Source of the DNA: an uncultured Lachnospiraceae bacterium
Lineage (GTDB): Bacteria; Bacillota; Clostridia; Lachnospirales; Lachnospiraceae
Length of the DNA stretch: 64,000 bases
Direction of reading: 5' to 3'
Assembly (NCBI GenBank): GCA_910588295.1
Contig: CAJUQO010000005.1
Span: forward strand, 30,126 to 94,125
Shown one piece after another: positions 25,726-34,793 of the stretch (the first letter of the stretch is position 1; the number at the start of each line of letters is the position of its first letter). A model generated the notes under the pieces. That model was given only the letters and a program-made list of their open reading frames with translations. It did no database searches and had not been told where the DNA came from. The translations under genes and the position numbers were made by a program.

Positions 25726-26214
25726 GTGAAAAAAGTAATGATTCCAATTTTATCAGCGGGAGCCGGTGTTCTGGCCGGGATGGCGGCGGGGGCGGGTTTG
25801 ACAAAGAAAGCTTCCAACACTGAGATTGCGAAAGAAAGAGAGATGGCTGAGAAACACTTGGCATTGTTTCTGATGATGAACCGGTGGGTGGAGGTAAAAC
25901 AGCAGGGTAAGAGTCCTGCGGATTATCTACTCACGAAAAAGTATCAAACGATTGCTATTTATGGCATGAGCTATGCGGGAGAACGACTGGTAGAAGAATT
26001 AAAAAACAGCGGGGTAACGGTAAGCTATGGCATTGATAAAAAGGCCGGAGGGGTTTATTCGGACATGGAGGTAGTGTCCCCTGAGGATGGCCTGAGAGAA
26101 GTAGACGCAGTTATTGTAACATCCATATTTTTTATGGATGAAATAGAGAAAGCCCTGTCTGTAAAGCTTTCCTGCCCGGTTATTTCCCTGGAGGATATTT
26201 TATATGAGCTGTAA
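25726..26214 (+). CDS. Membrane-anchored Rossmann-like protein (paralogue of the gene at 22884)
   Basis: A 162-aa protein with a GTG start and GGGAGGTG about 7 bp upstream. The N-terminus is a hydrophobic Gly/Ala-rich helix (ILSAGAGVLAGMAAGAGL). A helical linker is followed by the domain TIAIYGMSYAGERLVEEL, VDAVIVTSIFFMDEI and ISLEDILYEL. It shares order, length and motifs with the protein at 22884. Two copies within 3 kb, each adjacent to a glycosyltransferase, suggest a recent duplication or two parallel docking roles. The function is not known. Confidence 0.75.
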   Translation: MKKVMIPILSAGAGVLAGMAAGAGLTKKASNTEIAKEREMAEKHLALFLMMNRWVEVKQQGKSPADYLLTKKYQTIAIYGMSYAGERLVEELKNSGVTVSYGIDKKAGGVYSDMEVVSPEDGLREVDAVIVTSIFFMDEIEKALSVKLSCPVISLEDILYEL

Positions 26215-26296
26215 GGCCCTGGTGATAATGGCCTGAAGGGTCTATTAGTGCGCTAAATCAGTTTATATGTCGGATGTGGCGTGGAGGAGCAGGAGA

Positions 26297-27160
26297 ATGA
26301 TAGTAGTTAGGATATGGGAAGGCCTTGGCAACCAGATGTTCCAGTACGCTTATGCCAGGGCATTGGCGGCAAAAGGCCAGGATGTCCGGTTGGATATGAA
26401 CAAGGCATACGACCGTGCATTCGCAAAATATAAAAATAATGCTTACCGGCAAAACAGCATACAGAATTTTCGGATTTCTTTACCAACCATAGATGTCTGT
26501 GCATATGGGAAATATGCATATCTGGACCAGAATACGATAATACGAAAGGTTGTATTCTGGCTGGCCTGCCATTCTCTTTGGAAGTACCGCTTTTATGAAG
26601 AGGTTTTACAGGGGTATTCTGAAAAATCGGCAAAATTGCGGAAGAATTGTTATATAAAGGGATGGTTTCAGAGTGAGAAATATTTTCAGGATATCCGCCC
26701 AACCCTTCTTAAAGAGTTTACTCCCAGGAAAAAGATCCGTATATCAGGAAATTTTAAGAGGATTCTGGAAAATGAGGAATGCATATCTCTTCATGTAAGG
26801 AGGGGGGATTACGTCAGGATCCATCACGTATTGCATCCAATATATTATAAAAATGCAATCTCTTATATGAGCGGAATTTATCATGACCCTGTTTTTCTGG
26901 TTTTTTCAGATGACTTGGAGTGGGTAAAAAGAAATATTCCCATAGAAGGCAGATGCATTTATGTGAATGAGGATGGGAACTTGAAAGATTATGAAGAGCT
27001 TTTTATCATGAGCAGATGTAAATCCAATATTATTTCCAACAGTACTTTTAGCTGGTGGGGGGCCTGGCTGAACCGCCATGAGGACAAAACAGTAGTGGCA
27101 CCTAAAATATGGATGGACGGCCAGAGTGGAATCGTGCCGGATAAATGGATTGTCTTGTGA
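26297..27160 (+). CDS. Alpha-1,2-fucosyltransferase family (GT11) glycosyltransferase
   Basis: About 287 aa, complete. GT11 signatures are present in order: GLGNQMFQYAYARALA near the N-terminus, CISLHVRRGDYV near residue 160 (donor-binding HxRRxD) and NSTFSWWGAWLN near residue 248. These match bacterial alpha-1,2-fucosyltransferases that use GDP-fucose. ATG 26297 follows an AGGAG ribosome binding site, and the in-frame extension upstream shows no family similarity. GDP-fucose synthesis genes are not in the window, so the donor must be supplied elsewhere. It supports a fucosylated, possibly host-mimicking, surface glycan. Confidence 0.9.
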   Translation: MIVVRIWEGLGNQMFQYAYARALAAKGQDVRLDMNKAYDRAFAKYKNNAYRQNSIQNFRISLPTIDVCAYGKYAYLDQNTIIRKVVFWLACHSLWKYRFYEEVLQGYSEKSAKLRKNCYIKGWFQSEKYFQDIRPTLLKEFTPRKKIRISGNFKRILENEECISLHVRRGDYVRIHHVLHPIYYKNAISYMSGIYHDPVFLVFSDDLEWVKRNIPIEGRCIYVNEDGNLKDYEELFIMSRCKSNIISNSTFSWWGAWLNRHEDKTVVAPKIWMDGQSGIVPDKWIVL

Positions 27161-27231
27161 TAGTTTGAAACAAAATAATGCCGGATATGTGTGAGACGGA
27201 CTTTTGCAAGGGCAGTTGAGTTGGGGATAAG

Positions 27232-29280
27232 ATGATTAGCTTTGATATTTTTGACACATTAATCACAAGAACAGTATGGGAGCCATCCGGGCTCTTTCTC
27301 TTAATACAAAAAAGACTGGCCGATGTTTGTTATGAAGCCTGCTTTTCTGATTATATCCGGAATAACTACGCCCTATTAAGGAAAAACGCTGAGATCTACG
27401 CAAGGAAGGCGGCCGCATATGTGGGGAGAGAAGAAGTCACCCTGGATGAAATTTATGGGGTTTTTGCCAGGATGACACAGGCATCCGCCGAAGCGGTTGA
27501 AAAGATGAAGCAGCTGGAAATCCGGACGGAGATAGAGAATTCTGTACCCGTATGCAGGAATATTGCTCTTTTGAAAACGTACCTGTCCCGGAAGGAAGAG
27601 GTTGTACTGATTTCGGATATGTATTTGCCGAAAGAGGCAGTGCGGAGGCTTTTGAGCAAGGCGGATCCTGTGCTGGGGGAGCTTCCCCTGTATCTATCCT
27701 GCGAATACGGAAAAACAAAACACAGCGGTTCTCTGTATGTCCAGGTAAAGAAGGAACGGGATATCGGATATGCGGGCTGGACGCATTATGGAGATCATGC
27801 CGTATCGGATGTGAAGATACCGGAAATGCTGGGTATGAAAGCAGTTCCGGTAAAATTGGCGGGAGGCTTTGGAACGCAGGGATTTCCCGGGGCGGATAAA
27901 ATTTCCGGGGAGACCGTACTCCAGCTTTTCCTGGGCGTATCCAGAAATGTGATAGAGAATCATTCGCTGGGGGATACGCAGAGGATAGGGGCCTCCTTCG
28001 GCGGCTGGCTTTTATATCCTTATGTGGACTGGATCGTGCGCACCAGCGCGGAGTCAGGATATGACCGGCTTTTTTTTATTGCAAGAGACGGGTTCGTGCT
28101 GAAAAAAATTGCTGATGAAATGATTGCCGCGGGCCATTATAAAATAGAAACGAAATATTTGTATGGCTCCAGAAAGGCATGGCGGGTAGAGGAGAAAACG
28201 GGGCGGGAACTGTTGTGCCGGTATTTGCAGCAGGAAATTGGCTTTGCGGACGACCGATGCGCCTTTGTCGATCTGCAAGGGACAGGCCGCTCTATGGAGG
28301 CCGTTTTCAAGCTATTGAAAAGAACAGGTGCAGCCACGATCCATGTCTTTTACTTTCAGATGTTTTTAAGCAGAGAAGTCCAGGGCTGTCATTTCATGCC
28401 CTTTTGCGTATGGGACAGCAATGTGCTTTTGGAACCTTTTGCCCGGGCACCCCATGGCGCGGCGATGGGCTATTGTGAGCGGAAGGGGAGGATTGAGCCT
28501 GTCCTGGAGAAGTCCTCGGGAGAGATATGGGAGAAATGCGGTTTGCCGGGCTATTTGCACGGCGTAGAGCTCTTTGCCAGGGAGCTTGCAGGTGTGATGC
28601 ACCGGTTGGGACTGGCCGGGGATGCCCTGGCGGCGGTGTCATGGACGCTTTGTTACGTAAAGGATTTTCCTCCGCCGGAGCTTTTAGCGTTTATCGGGGA
28701 TATGCCCCATAGCAGTACAAAAGACGACAGTCAGTCAGTTTATGCCCCCGCATTGAGTAAAAAAGAAATTTTTAAATTGTTTATGTGGAAGACGACAGAA
28801 GAGGTTCCGGAAGTATACCGGGGATCGGATCCCGAGTTTTCGTTAAAACGTATCAGTTCTGCACTGGAAAACAGGAAAGCATTTTATGAAAAGCATTATT
28901 TTGACGTATGGGGATACCTGATCCATAAACTGAAATACCTGGGGCGCAGGAAAGAAAAACTGGGGATTTACAGGCGGATCATCATTTACGCGGCCGGCCT
29001 GGCGGGGAAAGAATTGTACTGCTATATCACATTTCAGACAACATCAAGAGTTGTGGGATGGGCAGATATAAATTTCCGGGATCTAAAGAAGAGGGGAATG
29101 CCTGTGGCGGCTCCGGAGGAGGTATTTGCGCTGGATTATGATGTTATCCTTGTGGCGTTTAAAGACGTATATGCCTGCGGCCGTGTAAAGGAACTGCTTG
29201 TATCCCGGGGAATTGCCGTAGAGAAGATCCTGGGGGCGGATGAGTTTTATAAGCGGGTACAGGGCGGCCGGGAGGTATGA
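27232..29280 (+). CDS. COG5610-type HAD-like hydrolase with C-terminal Rossmann-like domain
   Basis: A 682-aa protein. The N-terminus ISFDIFDTLITR contains the HAD nucleophile motif DxxDT, and VLISDMYLPKEAV and HYGDHAVSDVKIPEMLG match later HAD motifs. This is the COG5610 type found in polysaccharide loci. The middle region (LFFIARDGFVLKKIADEM, FVDLQGTGRSMEAVF) is the conserved second domain. The last 120 residues carry IIIYAAGLAGKELYCYI, the same module found in its neighbours. It probably acts in the cytoplasm on a phosphorylated sugar or lipid, but the substrate is unknown. A paralogue lies at 30425 with the module at the opposite end. Confidence 0.8.
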   Translation: MISFDIFDTLITRTVWEPSGLFLLIQKRLADVCYEACFSDYIRNNYALLRKNAEIYARKAAAYVGREEVTLDEIYGVFARMTQASAEAVEKMKQLEIRTEIENSVPVCRNIALLKTYLSRKEEVVLISDMYLPKEAVRRLLSKADPVLGELPLYLSCEYGKTKHSGSLYVQVKKERDIGYAGWTHYGDHAVSDVKIPEMLGMKAVPVKLAGGFGTQGFPGADKISGETVLQLFLGVSRNVIENHSLGDTQRIGASFGGWLLYPYVDWIVRTSAESGYDRLFFIARDGFVLKKIADEMIAAGHYKIETKYLYGSRKAWRVEEKTGRELLCRYLQQEIGFADDRCAFVDLQGTGRSMEAVFKLLKRTGAATIHVFYFQMFLSREVQGCHFMPFCVWDSNVLLEPFARAPHGAAMGYCERKGRIEPVLEKSSGEIWEKCGLPGYLHGVELFARELAGVMHRLGLAGDALAAVSWTLCYVKDFPPPELLAFIGDMPHSSTKDDSQSVYAPALSKKEIFKLFMWKTTEEVPEVYRGSDPEFSLKRISSALENRKAFYEKHYFDVWGYLIHKLKYLGRRKEKLGIYRRIIIYAAGLAGKELYCYITFQTTSRVVGWADINFRDLKKRGMPVAAPEEVFALDYDVILVAFKDVYACGRVKELLVSRGIAVEKILGADEFYKRVQGGREV

Positions 29281-29307
29281 CGGAATACGGGAAAGGAAGA
29301 GAATGAT

Positions 29308-30396
29308 ATGAAACTTAAAAACTGTACGGTACAGGAATTGGCTGAGATAGGGAACGAGAAAAGAATATTTTGCTTTGGCGCGTCATTTATGCCGCAGGAG
29401 ATCTGTGAAGAGTACGGTGAGTACGGCTTTGAGGATAAATTTGACTATTTCGTGGATAATTCCCCTCAAAAGCAGGGTACGGTATACAGGCTGCAGGGAA
29501 AGGAAATACAGGTTCTTTCCGTAAATGAGTTGATTTCTGCTATCACGGATAATGACCTGATATTGATTACCAGTAAATATTACGTGGAGATTTACGAGCA
29601 GCTGGAACAGGTTCCGGAATTAGAGGAGGTGTCCTGCTATGTGTGGCCGGCCATTGCCCCGGCATATAAGTCAGACAGGGATTTTTTCCGGAAAATCAAA
29701 GCAATAGAGAAAGAAGGCGCCCAGATCCCCCGGAAAATCCATTATTTTTGGATGGGTGGAAACCCGATTCCTGCTTTAGAGCAAAAATGCATAGACAGCT
29801 GGAAAAGGGTTTGCCCGGATTACGAGATTGTTTTGTGGAATGAGGATAATTACGATGTGGCAAAATGCCCTTATATGAAGCAGGCTTATGAGGCAAAAAA
29901 ATGGGGATTTGTCCCGGATTATGCCAGGCTGGATGTCATTTACCGGTACGGAGGGATCTATCTGGATACAGATGTGGAGGTGATAAAGAGGTTTGATCCT
30001 CTGCTGAATCTGGAGGGGTTTGTGGGTTTTGAATCGAAAGGCCTGGTGGCTTTTGGCCAGGGGTTTGGCGCAAAGAAGGGGAACCGGATGATCCGGGCTA
30101 TGAGGGACCGGTACGAGGATTTGCGGTTCAGGCTGGATAATGGCGAGTGCGATCTGACGGCCAGTACTTTTATACAGACAGAGACATTGCAACGGTTTGG
30201 CTTGGAGAAAAACAATCAGGTGCAGGTTCTGGATGATCTGGCGATTCTTCCGAAAGAATGCTTCTGCCCGGACAATAATCTGATACCCCATGTGACGGCC
30301 AATACATTTTCCATACATCATTTTTCCGGATCCTGGACATCGGAGAAGAACAAAATAATGCTGGAAAAAATGCGTGCGTTTAATCAGTGGATGTGA
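29308..30396 (+). CDS. GT32-type glycosyltransferase with N-terminal Rossmann-like domain
   Basis: A 362-aa protein. An N-terminal module (RIFCFGASFMPQEICEEYG, then KFDYFVDNSPQKQG) precedes a GT32 domain that begins IPRKIHYFWMGG near residue 140. Key motifs are FVPDYARLDVIYRYGGIYLD and the DXD motif in YLDTDVEV (about residue 217-224), which binds the metal and nucleotide sugar. The closing SIHHFSGSW is also typical. This family adds single sugars such as hexoses to growing glycans. It lies 27 bp after the first HAD gene and 28 bp before the second, so the three are likely co-transcribed. Confidence 0.88.
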   Translation: MKLKNCTVQELAEIGNEKRIFCFGASFMPQEICEEYGEYGFEDKFDYFVDNSPQKQGTVYRLQGKEIQVLSVNELISAITDNDLILITSKYYVEIYEQLEQVPELEEVSCYVWPAIAPAYKSDRDFFRKIKAIEKEGAQIPRKIHYFWMGGNPIPALEQKCIDSWKRVCPDYEIVLWNEDNYDVAKCPYMKQAYEAKKWGFVPDYARLDVIYRYGGIYLDTDVEVIKRFDPLLNLEGFVGFESKGLVAFGQGFGAKKGNRMIRAMRDRYEDLRFRLDNGECDLTASTFIQTETLQRFGLEKNNQVQVLDDLAILPKECFCPDNNLIPHVTANTFSIHHFSGSWTSEKNKIMLEKMRAFNQWM

Positions 30397-30424
30397 AGCA
30401 TCCGGCGCAGAAGGGAAAGGCCGT

Positions 30425-32392
30425 ATGTTAAAGGAGCAGGAAAAAACAGTACAGATCTTCAGGAAATGCCTGGAGGGCAGAAAACAGGAAAAGCTGGTTA
30501 TATACGGTACGGGAATGAATGCGGAAGCAGTGGTAAGGCATTGTCCGGATTATCGGATTGAAGGCCTTATGGACGCCGCAAAGACGGGCGAAGTGCTGTG
30601 GGGGATGCGGGTGCTTTCCTGCGAAGAAACGGTGCGGGCGGGCGTAGGCTGCGTTGTGGTTGTGGCGCGGCCCGCGGTGCATACGATTATATATAAACGG
30701 ATCAAAAAATGGAGTGAGGAGAATGGCATAACTGTCTGTGACATTTACGGAAATAATCTTGCGGATAAGGAAAGGCAGGAGGTACAGGATTTTCCTTATT
30801 TCCATGTATCCTGTAAACAGCTTTTAAAGGAAATAGATGCCCATGAAATCATTTCCTTTGATATTTTTGATACGGTGCTTATGCGCAGGGTCTGCGAGCC
30901 CGCGGATGTATTTTCCCTGGTGGATCAGGATACGGAAGGAAGCCTGCCGCTTCCTTTTTCTGAAATGAGAAAATTAGCGGAACAGGAGCTTCTGCGGGAG
31001 TGCGAGCCGGATATTTATCAGATCTATACGCGGATCGGAGAGAAATATGGTTTGTCCCGTGAAACGTGCACCGCACTTATGGAACGTGAACTGCAAAAGG
31101 AACGGGAAGTGCTGATTGTCCGGGATAAAATGAAGGAATGCATGGCCTATTGCAAAACACAGGGAAAACAGTTCTATTTTGTGTCGGATATGTATTTGCC
31201 TTCGGAGATTTTGGGGCGGTTCCTGGAGGAGCTTGGCATTACCGGGTATGCGGGTATCCTGGTATCCTGCGAGCATCATATGACCAAATCCCGGGGGCTG
31301 TTCCGTATATTGAAGGAGAAGGCGGGGGGGAAGTCCTATTTGCATATCGGTGATCATGCGGATGCGGACTACCGGGCGGCGATGGAAAACGGTATAGACG
31401 CGTTTTTGGTTATGCCGGCAATACGGATGCTGGAAATATCGGTTTGCAAGGATGTTCTGGCTTATCGGAGCGGGGTGGGCAGCAGCGTCATGGCGGGAAT
31501 GTTTGCCGCAAAGTTATTGAACAATCCTTTCGCCCTGTACGAATCGGAAGGAAAACCGGCGGTCAGGAATGCACGGGATTTTGGCTTTCTATTTATTGGC
31601 CCGCTGTTAGTGTCCTTTTTAAGCTGGATGCCGGGAGTTTTGGAGAGGGACGGGCGGGGCATTATCTTGTTTTCAGCCCGGGACGGCTGGCTGGTGCGGC
31701 AGGCCTATCATATTTTGAAAACACAATGGAGGGGGGCAGGCTTTCCGGAAGATATATATTTTTTGATTTCCAGAAGAGCAGTCCTGCGGGCTGCGGCAGA
31801 GCCGGAAGGACCTGCGGGCATGGCGTACAGAAAGTATCTGGAGTCATTAAAGCTGGATGATTATGAAAAGGTATATTTTTTTGATTTTATGTCGAGGGGA
31901 ACCTGTCAGGCAGAGCTCGAAACCATCTTAGAGAGAAAGGTTACGGGGCTGTATTTTCAAAAAAGCGCCAGTGGGGACGCAAAAAAGGATGCCCTGAAAG
32001 TTCATGCGTATTTTAAAGAGGACTCGGCCCAGGGCAGTGACCGCAGGATTTTTGCCATATGTGATTTCCTGGAATGTGTTTTTTCCTCTTATTGGCCGTC
32101 CTTTAAAGGCATGGACGCGGAGGGAAATGCGCTTTACGAGAAAGAAACCCGTTCTGCCGGACAGCTGGCGTGTCTAAAAGAAATTCACGGAGGCGTGCTG
32201 GAATACTGCGCATGTTTTTCAAAAATTGTTGGGAAAAATCCCGGCGTCATGCCGCCGCCGGGATTCTGCGATGAAATACTGAAATATACGGGCAGGGATT
32301 TTACGCAGACGGATATTCCGGGACTGGAAACTTTTATGCTGGATGACGGTCTGTATGGAAACCGGAATGTGGGGATGGATCTTTTGGCATAG
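30425..32392 (+). CDS. COG5610-type HAD-like hydrolase with N-terminal Rossmann-like domain
   Basis: About 655 aa. The N-terminal module (KLVIYGTGMNAEAVVRHC, then RIEGLMDAAKTGE) is followed by the HAD core EIISFDIFDTVLMRR near residue 140, FYFVSDMYLPSEILG and YLHIGDHADADYRAAM. Then come the second-domain motifs ILFSARDGWLVRQAY and VYFFDFMSRGTCQAE. It is paralogous to the protein at 27232, but the Rossmann-like module is at the front rather than the back. ATG 30425 with AGGGAAAGG just upstream is preferred over an in-frame ATG overlapping the GT32 gene. The substrate is unknown. Confidence 0.8.
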   Translation: MLKEQEKTVQIFRKCLEGRKQEKLVIYGTGMNAEAVVRHCPDYRIEGLMDAAKTGEVLWGMRVLSCEETVRAGVGCVVVVARPAVHTIIYKRIKKWSEENGITVCDIYGNNLADKERQEVQDFPYFHVSCKQLLKEIDAHEIISFDIFDTVLMRRVCEPADVFSLVDQDTEGSLPLPFSEMRKLAEQELLRECEPDIYQIYTRIGEKYGLSRETCTALMERELQKEREVLIVRDKMKECMAYCKTQGKQFYFVSDMYLPSEILGRFLEELGITGYAGILVSCEHHMTKSRGLFRILKEKAGGKSYLHIGDHADADYRAAMENGIDAFLVMPAIRMLEISVCKDVLAYRSGVGSSVMAGMFAAKLLNNPFALYESEGKPAVRNARDFGFLFIGPLLVSFLSWMPGVLERDGRGIILFSARDGWLVRQAYHILKTQWRGAGFPEDIYFLISRRAVLRAAAEPEGPAGMAYRKYLESLKLDDYEKVYFFDFMSRGTCQAELETILERKVTGLYFQKSASGDAKKDALKVHAYFKEDSAQGSDRRIFAICDFLECVFSSYWPSFKGMDAEGNALYEKETRSAGQLACLKEIHGGVLEYCACFSKIVGKNPGVMPPPGFCDEILKYTGRDFTQTDIPGLETFMLDDGLYGNRNVGMDLLA

Positions 32393-32451
32393 GTTGTGCA
32401 AAAGATGTTGCCGGGCAAGTGATACAAAAAAGGTAAGGGAGGTCAAAGGAT

Positions 32452-33648
32452 TTGAAGCAGACATGTATCGTATGGGGGGCAGGACACTATGGACATGCTC
32501 TCATGGAAACGCTGAACGGAGAAGATGAGTACGAGATCCTTGCGTATTGTGACAGGGACAGGCAGCTGGTCGGAAAAAAGGTGGGCGGGTATGACATTAT
32601 CAGTGTGGAGGCTGCCATAGAGCGTTGCCTCGTGGATGAAAATCTGGCCATTATTATTGGAATATTTGATTATAGAATTATTGAGGAAATACAAAAGGAT
32701 ATAAAGGACAGGTTCCCAAAGCATACCAGGGTGGTTGTGGGACACAGTATCCAGGATCGGGCCGAAAATGATATGCTCCGGGCCTGCGCCCGCAACAGGA
32801 CGTTCCAATGGCACGTGGATGTGGAAAAGTATTTTCTGGAATGGATGGACAACCTCATGAGCGAGGTGGAGTATTGGGTAAAAGAGGTCGCCAATGTCCG
32901 GGGCAGGAGGCATGTGTACAACAGAAACTGCAGACGCAATCATACGTTCACCCATCCCGCTATAGCGCAGAGGATCAGAGGCGGGGAGACCGTCCTGGAT
33001 ATTGGATGTGGGCTGGTATCGCGTTTTGGGGATCAGTTGGAAGATGGGCGTACCGTAAAATTGATTCCTGTGGATGCGCTGGCGCATTTTTATAATATCA
33101 TGAATGGCCGTATCCGGGACGGGTTTAAGGAAAATTATAGCTGCCGTTTCGGGCTGTTTGAGTTCATAGGAAATATATTTGGGTGTGGGTTTGCGGATTA
33201 TATTATTATCGACAATGCCCTGGATCACTGCATAGACCCGTGGAAGAGCCTTGTGGAATGTTTGTATGTTTTAAAGAATGGCGGCTATATGTACCTGAAC
33301 CACAGGAGGGCGGAGGCTGTTTATGAGGCGTGGACTGGGCTGCACAAATGGAATATAGATTGCCATAAAGGCGATTTTATTATCTGGAATAAAGAAAATG
33401 CGAAGAATGTTACGGAGGAATTGAAAAATTATGCGGACATAAAGGTTACGTTTGACGAGGCCGTCCTCGACAGGGAAAAGCAGAATATAGGCGTAAGCAT
33501 AAGGAAAAAAAGAGATTTTTCTATAGCGGATTTTTTTGATATAGACAAGGAAAGTGCTGTTTTGATGCGGTGTATGGATAAAATGATGGAACGCTGGGCG
33601 GCGGACAGTAAAGACTTTTTTTCGATGCTGGAACAGGTAGAAATGTAA
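32452..33648 (+). CDS. SAM-dependent methyltransferase-like protein with N-terminal Rossmann-like domain
   Basis: A 398-aa protein with a TTG start, AGGGAGGTC about 8 bp upstream, and no better in-frame start. The N-terminus CIVWGAGHYGHALMETL is the locus-wide module. Near residue 180, GETVLDIGCGLVSRFGDQL is a classic motif I of class I methyltransferases. DYIIIDNALDHCIDPWKSL and LKNGGYMYLNHRRAE match post-motif strands. It probably methylates a sugar or amino group of the polysaccharide. The methyl acceptor is not predictable. Confidence 0.82.
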   Translation: MKQTCIVWGAGHYGHALMETLNGEDEYEILAYCDRDRQLVGKKVGGYDIISVEAAIERCLVDENLAIIIGIFDYRIIEEIQKDIKDRFPKHTRVVVGHSIQDRAENDMLRACARNRTFQWHVDVEKYFLEWMDNLMSEVEYWVKEVANVRGRRHVYNRNCRRNHTFTHPAIAQRIRGGETVLDIGCGLVSRFGDQLEDGRTVKLIPVDALAHFYNIMNGRIRDGFKENYSCRFGLFEFIGNIFGCGFADYIIIDNALDHCIDPWKSLVECLYVLKNGGYMYLNHRRAEAVYEAWTGLHKWNIDCHKGDFIIWNKENAKNVTEELKNYADIKVTFDEAVLDREKQNIGVSIRKKRDFSIADFFDIDKESAVLMRCMDKMMERWAADSKDFFSMLEQVEM

Positions 33649-33663
33649 AAGAGGATGACCCAT

Positions 33664-34767
33664 ATGAAAAAGATACTTCATCTGACTCCGCCGGATATTA
33701 ATAATGGCGTATACCGTTATATATTCAACCACATGAAATATATGGACAGACAGGAATATCGGTTTGCGTTTCTGACGAAAAATCCCGCAGGCCTGCAAAA
33801 CACAGATGAATTTCGTAAATATGGCTTTCCTGTCCATGCCCTGTGCAGTGTGGAGCGGGATGACCCGGATGGCTTCAGAAAAGAGATTGTCAGGATTTTG
33901 GGTACAGGGTATGACGCCATTCATCTGCACACAAGCTACTGGAGGGGGTTTTTAATTGAAGAGATTGCCATGGAACTGGGGCTTCCTCAGGTAATCGTCC
34001 ACTCCCACAGCACGGGGATTGACGTGCCCGGCCAGGAGGAGAGAATGGGTCTTTTGGAAAAACATGAGGCTTTCAAAGCGAGATTTGGCCCTCAGTATGC
34101 TACGGATTTGTGCGCATGCTCTGAAATGGCGGGAGAATGGCTTTACGGAAAACAGATACCGAAAGACAGTATACATATTCTGCGTAATGCCATTGAGGTG
34201 GAACGCTACCATTTTCATCCGCAGATCCGGAAGGAGAAACGGGAGGAGTGGGGGCTGGAGGGCAGGCTTGTCATTGGCAATATAGGACGGTACTGTTACC
34301 AGAAAAATCAGGATTTTTTATTGCGGGTGTTTGCCCGGGCACACAGGCGGAATCCGAGACTGTTTCTGCTGCTGATCGGCCAGGGTGAATTGCTGCCTGA
34401 ATTAAAGAGGACGGCGGGGTATCTGGGAATTGGGGACGATGTGCTTTTTCTGGGATGGCAGGAGCATGTGGAGGAATACCTTCAGGCCATGGATGTGTTT
34501 TGTCTGCCGTCCCGGTTTGAGGGACTGGCGATTTCCGCTGTGGAGGCCCAGACGGCAGGTCTGCCGTGTTTGATGGCGGACACGGTTTCCCGGGAAACAG
34601 CCATTACGGATTTGGCTCGGTTTCTCCCTCTGGAAGAGGAGGTTTGGGAAGAAGCTTTGATAAAATATCCGGATCATTTCTGCCGGGAGCGCCTGGATGA
34701 GAGGATTGCGGAGAGCGGGTATGATATCCGTCAGGCCGCCCGGTCTCTGGAAAGGCTGTATGACTAA
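33664..34767 (+). CDS. GT4 family glycosyltransferase
   Basis: About 367 aa. GT-B architecture with an N-terminal ILHLTPPDINNGVYRYIFN and VIVHSHSTGIDVPG, and a C-terminal GT4 domain with VIGNIGRYCYQKNQDFLLRVF, LLLIGQGELLPELKR and VFCLPSRFEGLAISAVEAQ, the E-x7-E donor region. This last signature is typical of capsular and exopolysaccharide GT4 enzymes. ATG 33664 is chosen because GAGG at 33651-33654 lies 9 bp upstream; ATG 33655 is in frame but too close to it. It is near the end of the glycan locus. Confidence 0.9.
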   Translation: MKKILHLTPPDINNGVYRYIFNHMKYMDRQEYRFAFLTKNPAGLQNTDEFRKYGFPVHALCSVERDDPDGFRKEIVRILGTGYDAIHLHTSYWRGFLIEEIAMELGLPQVIVHSHSTGIDVPGQEERMGLLEKHEAFKARFGPQYATDLCACSEMAGEWLYGKQIPKDSIHILRNAIEVERYHFHPQIRKEKREEWGLEGRLVIGNIGRYCYQKNQDFLLRVFARAHRRNPRLFLLLIGQGELLPELKRTAGYLGIGDDVLFLGWQEHVEEYLQAMDVFCLPSRFEGLAISAVEAQTAGLPCLMADTVSRETAITDLARFLPLEEEVWEEALIKYPDHFCRERLDERIAESGYDIRQAARSLERLYD

Positions 34768-34793
34768 CAAAAACAGGATATATAAGGGAGAAG

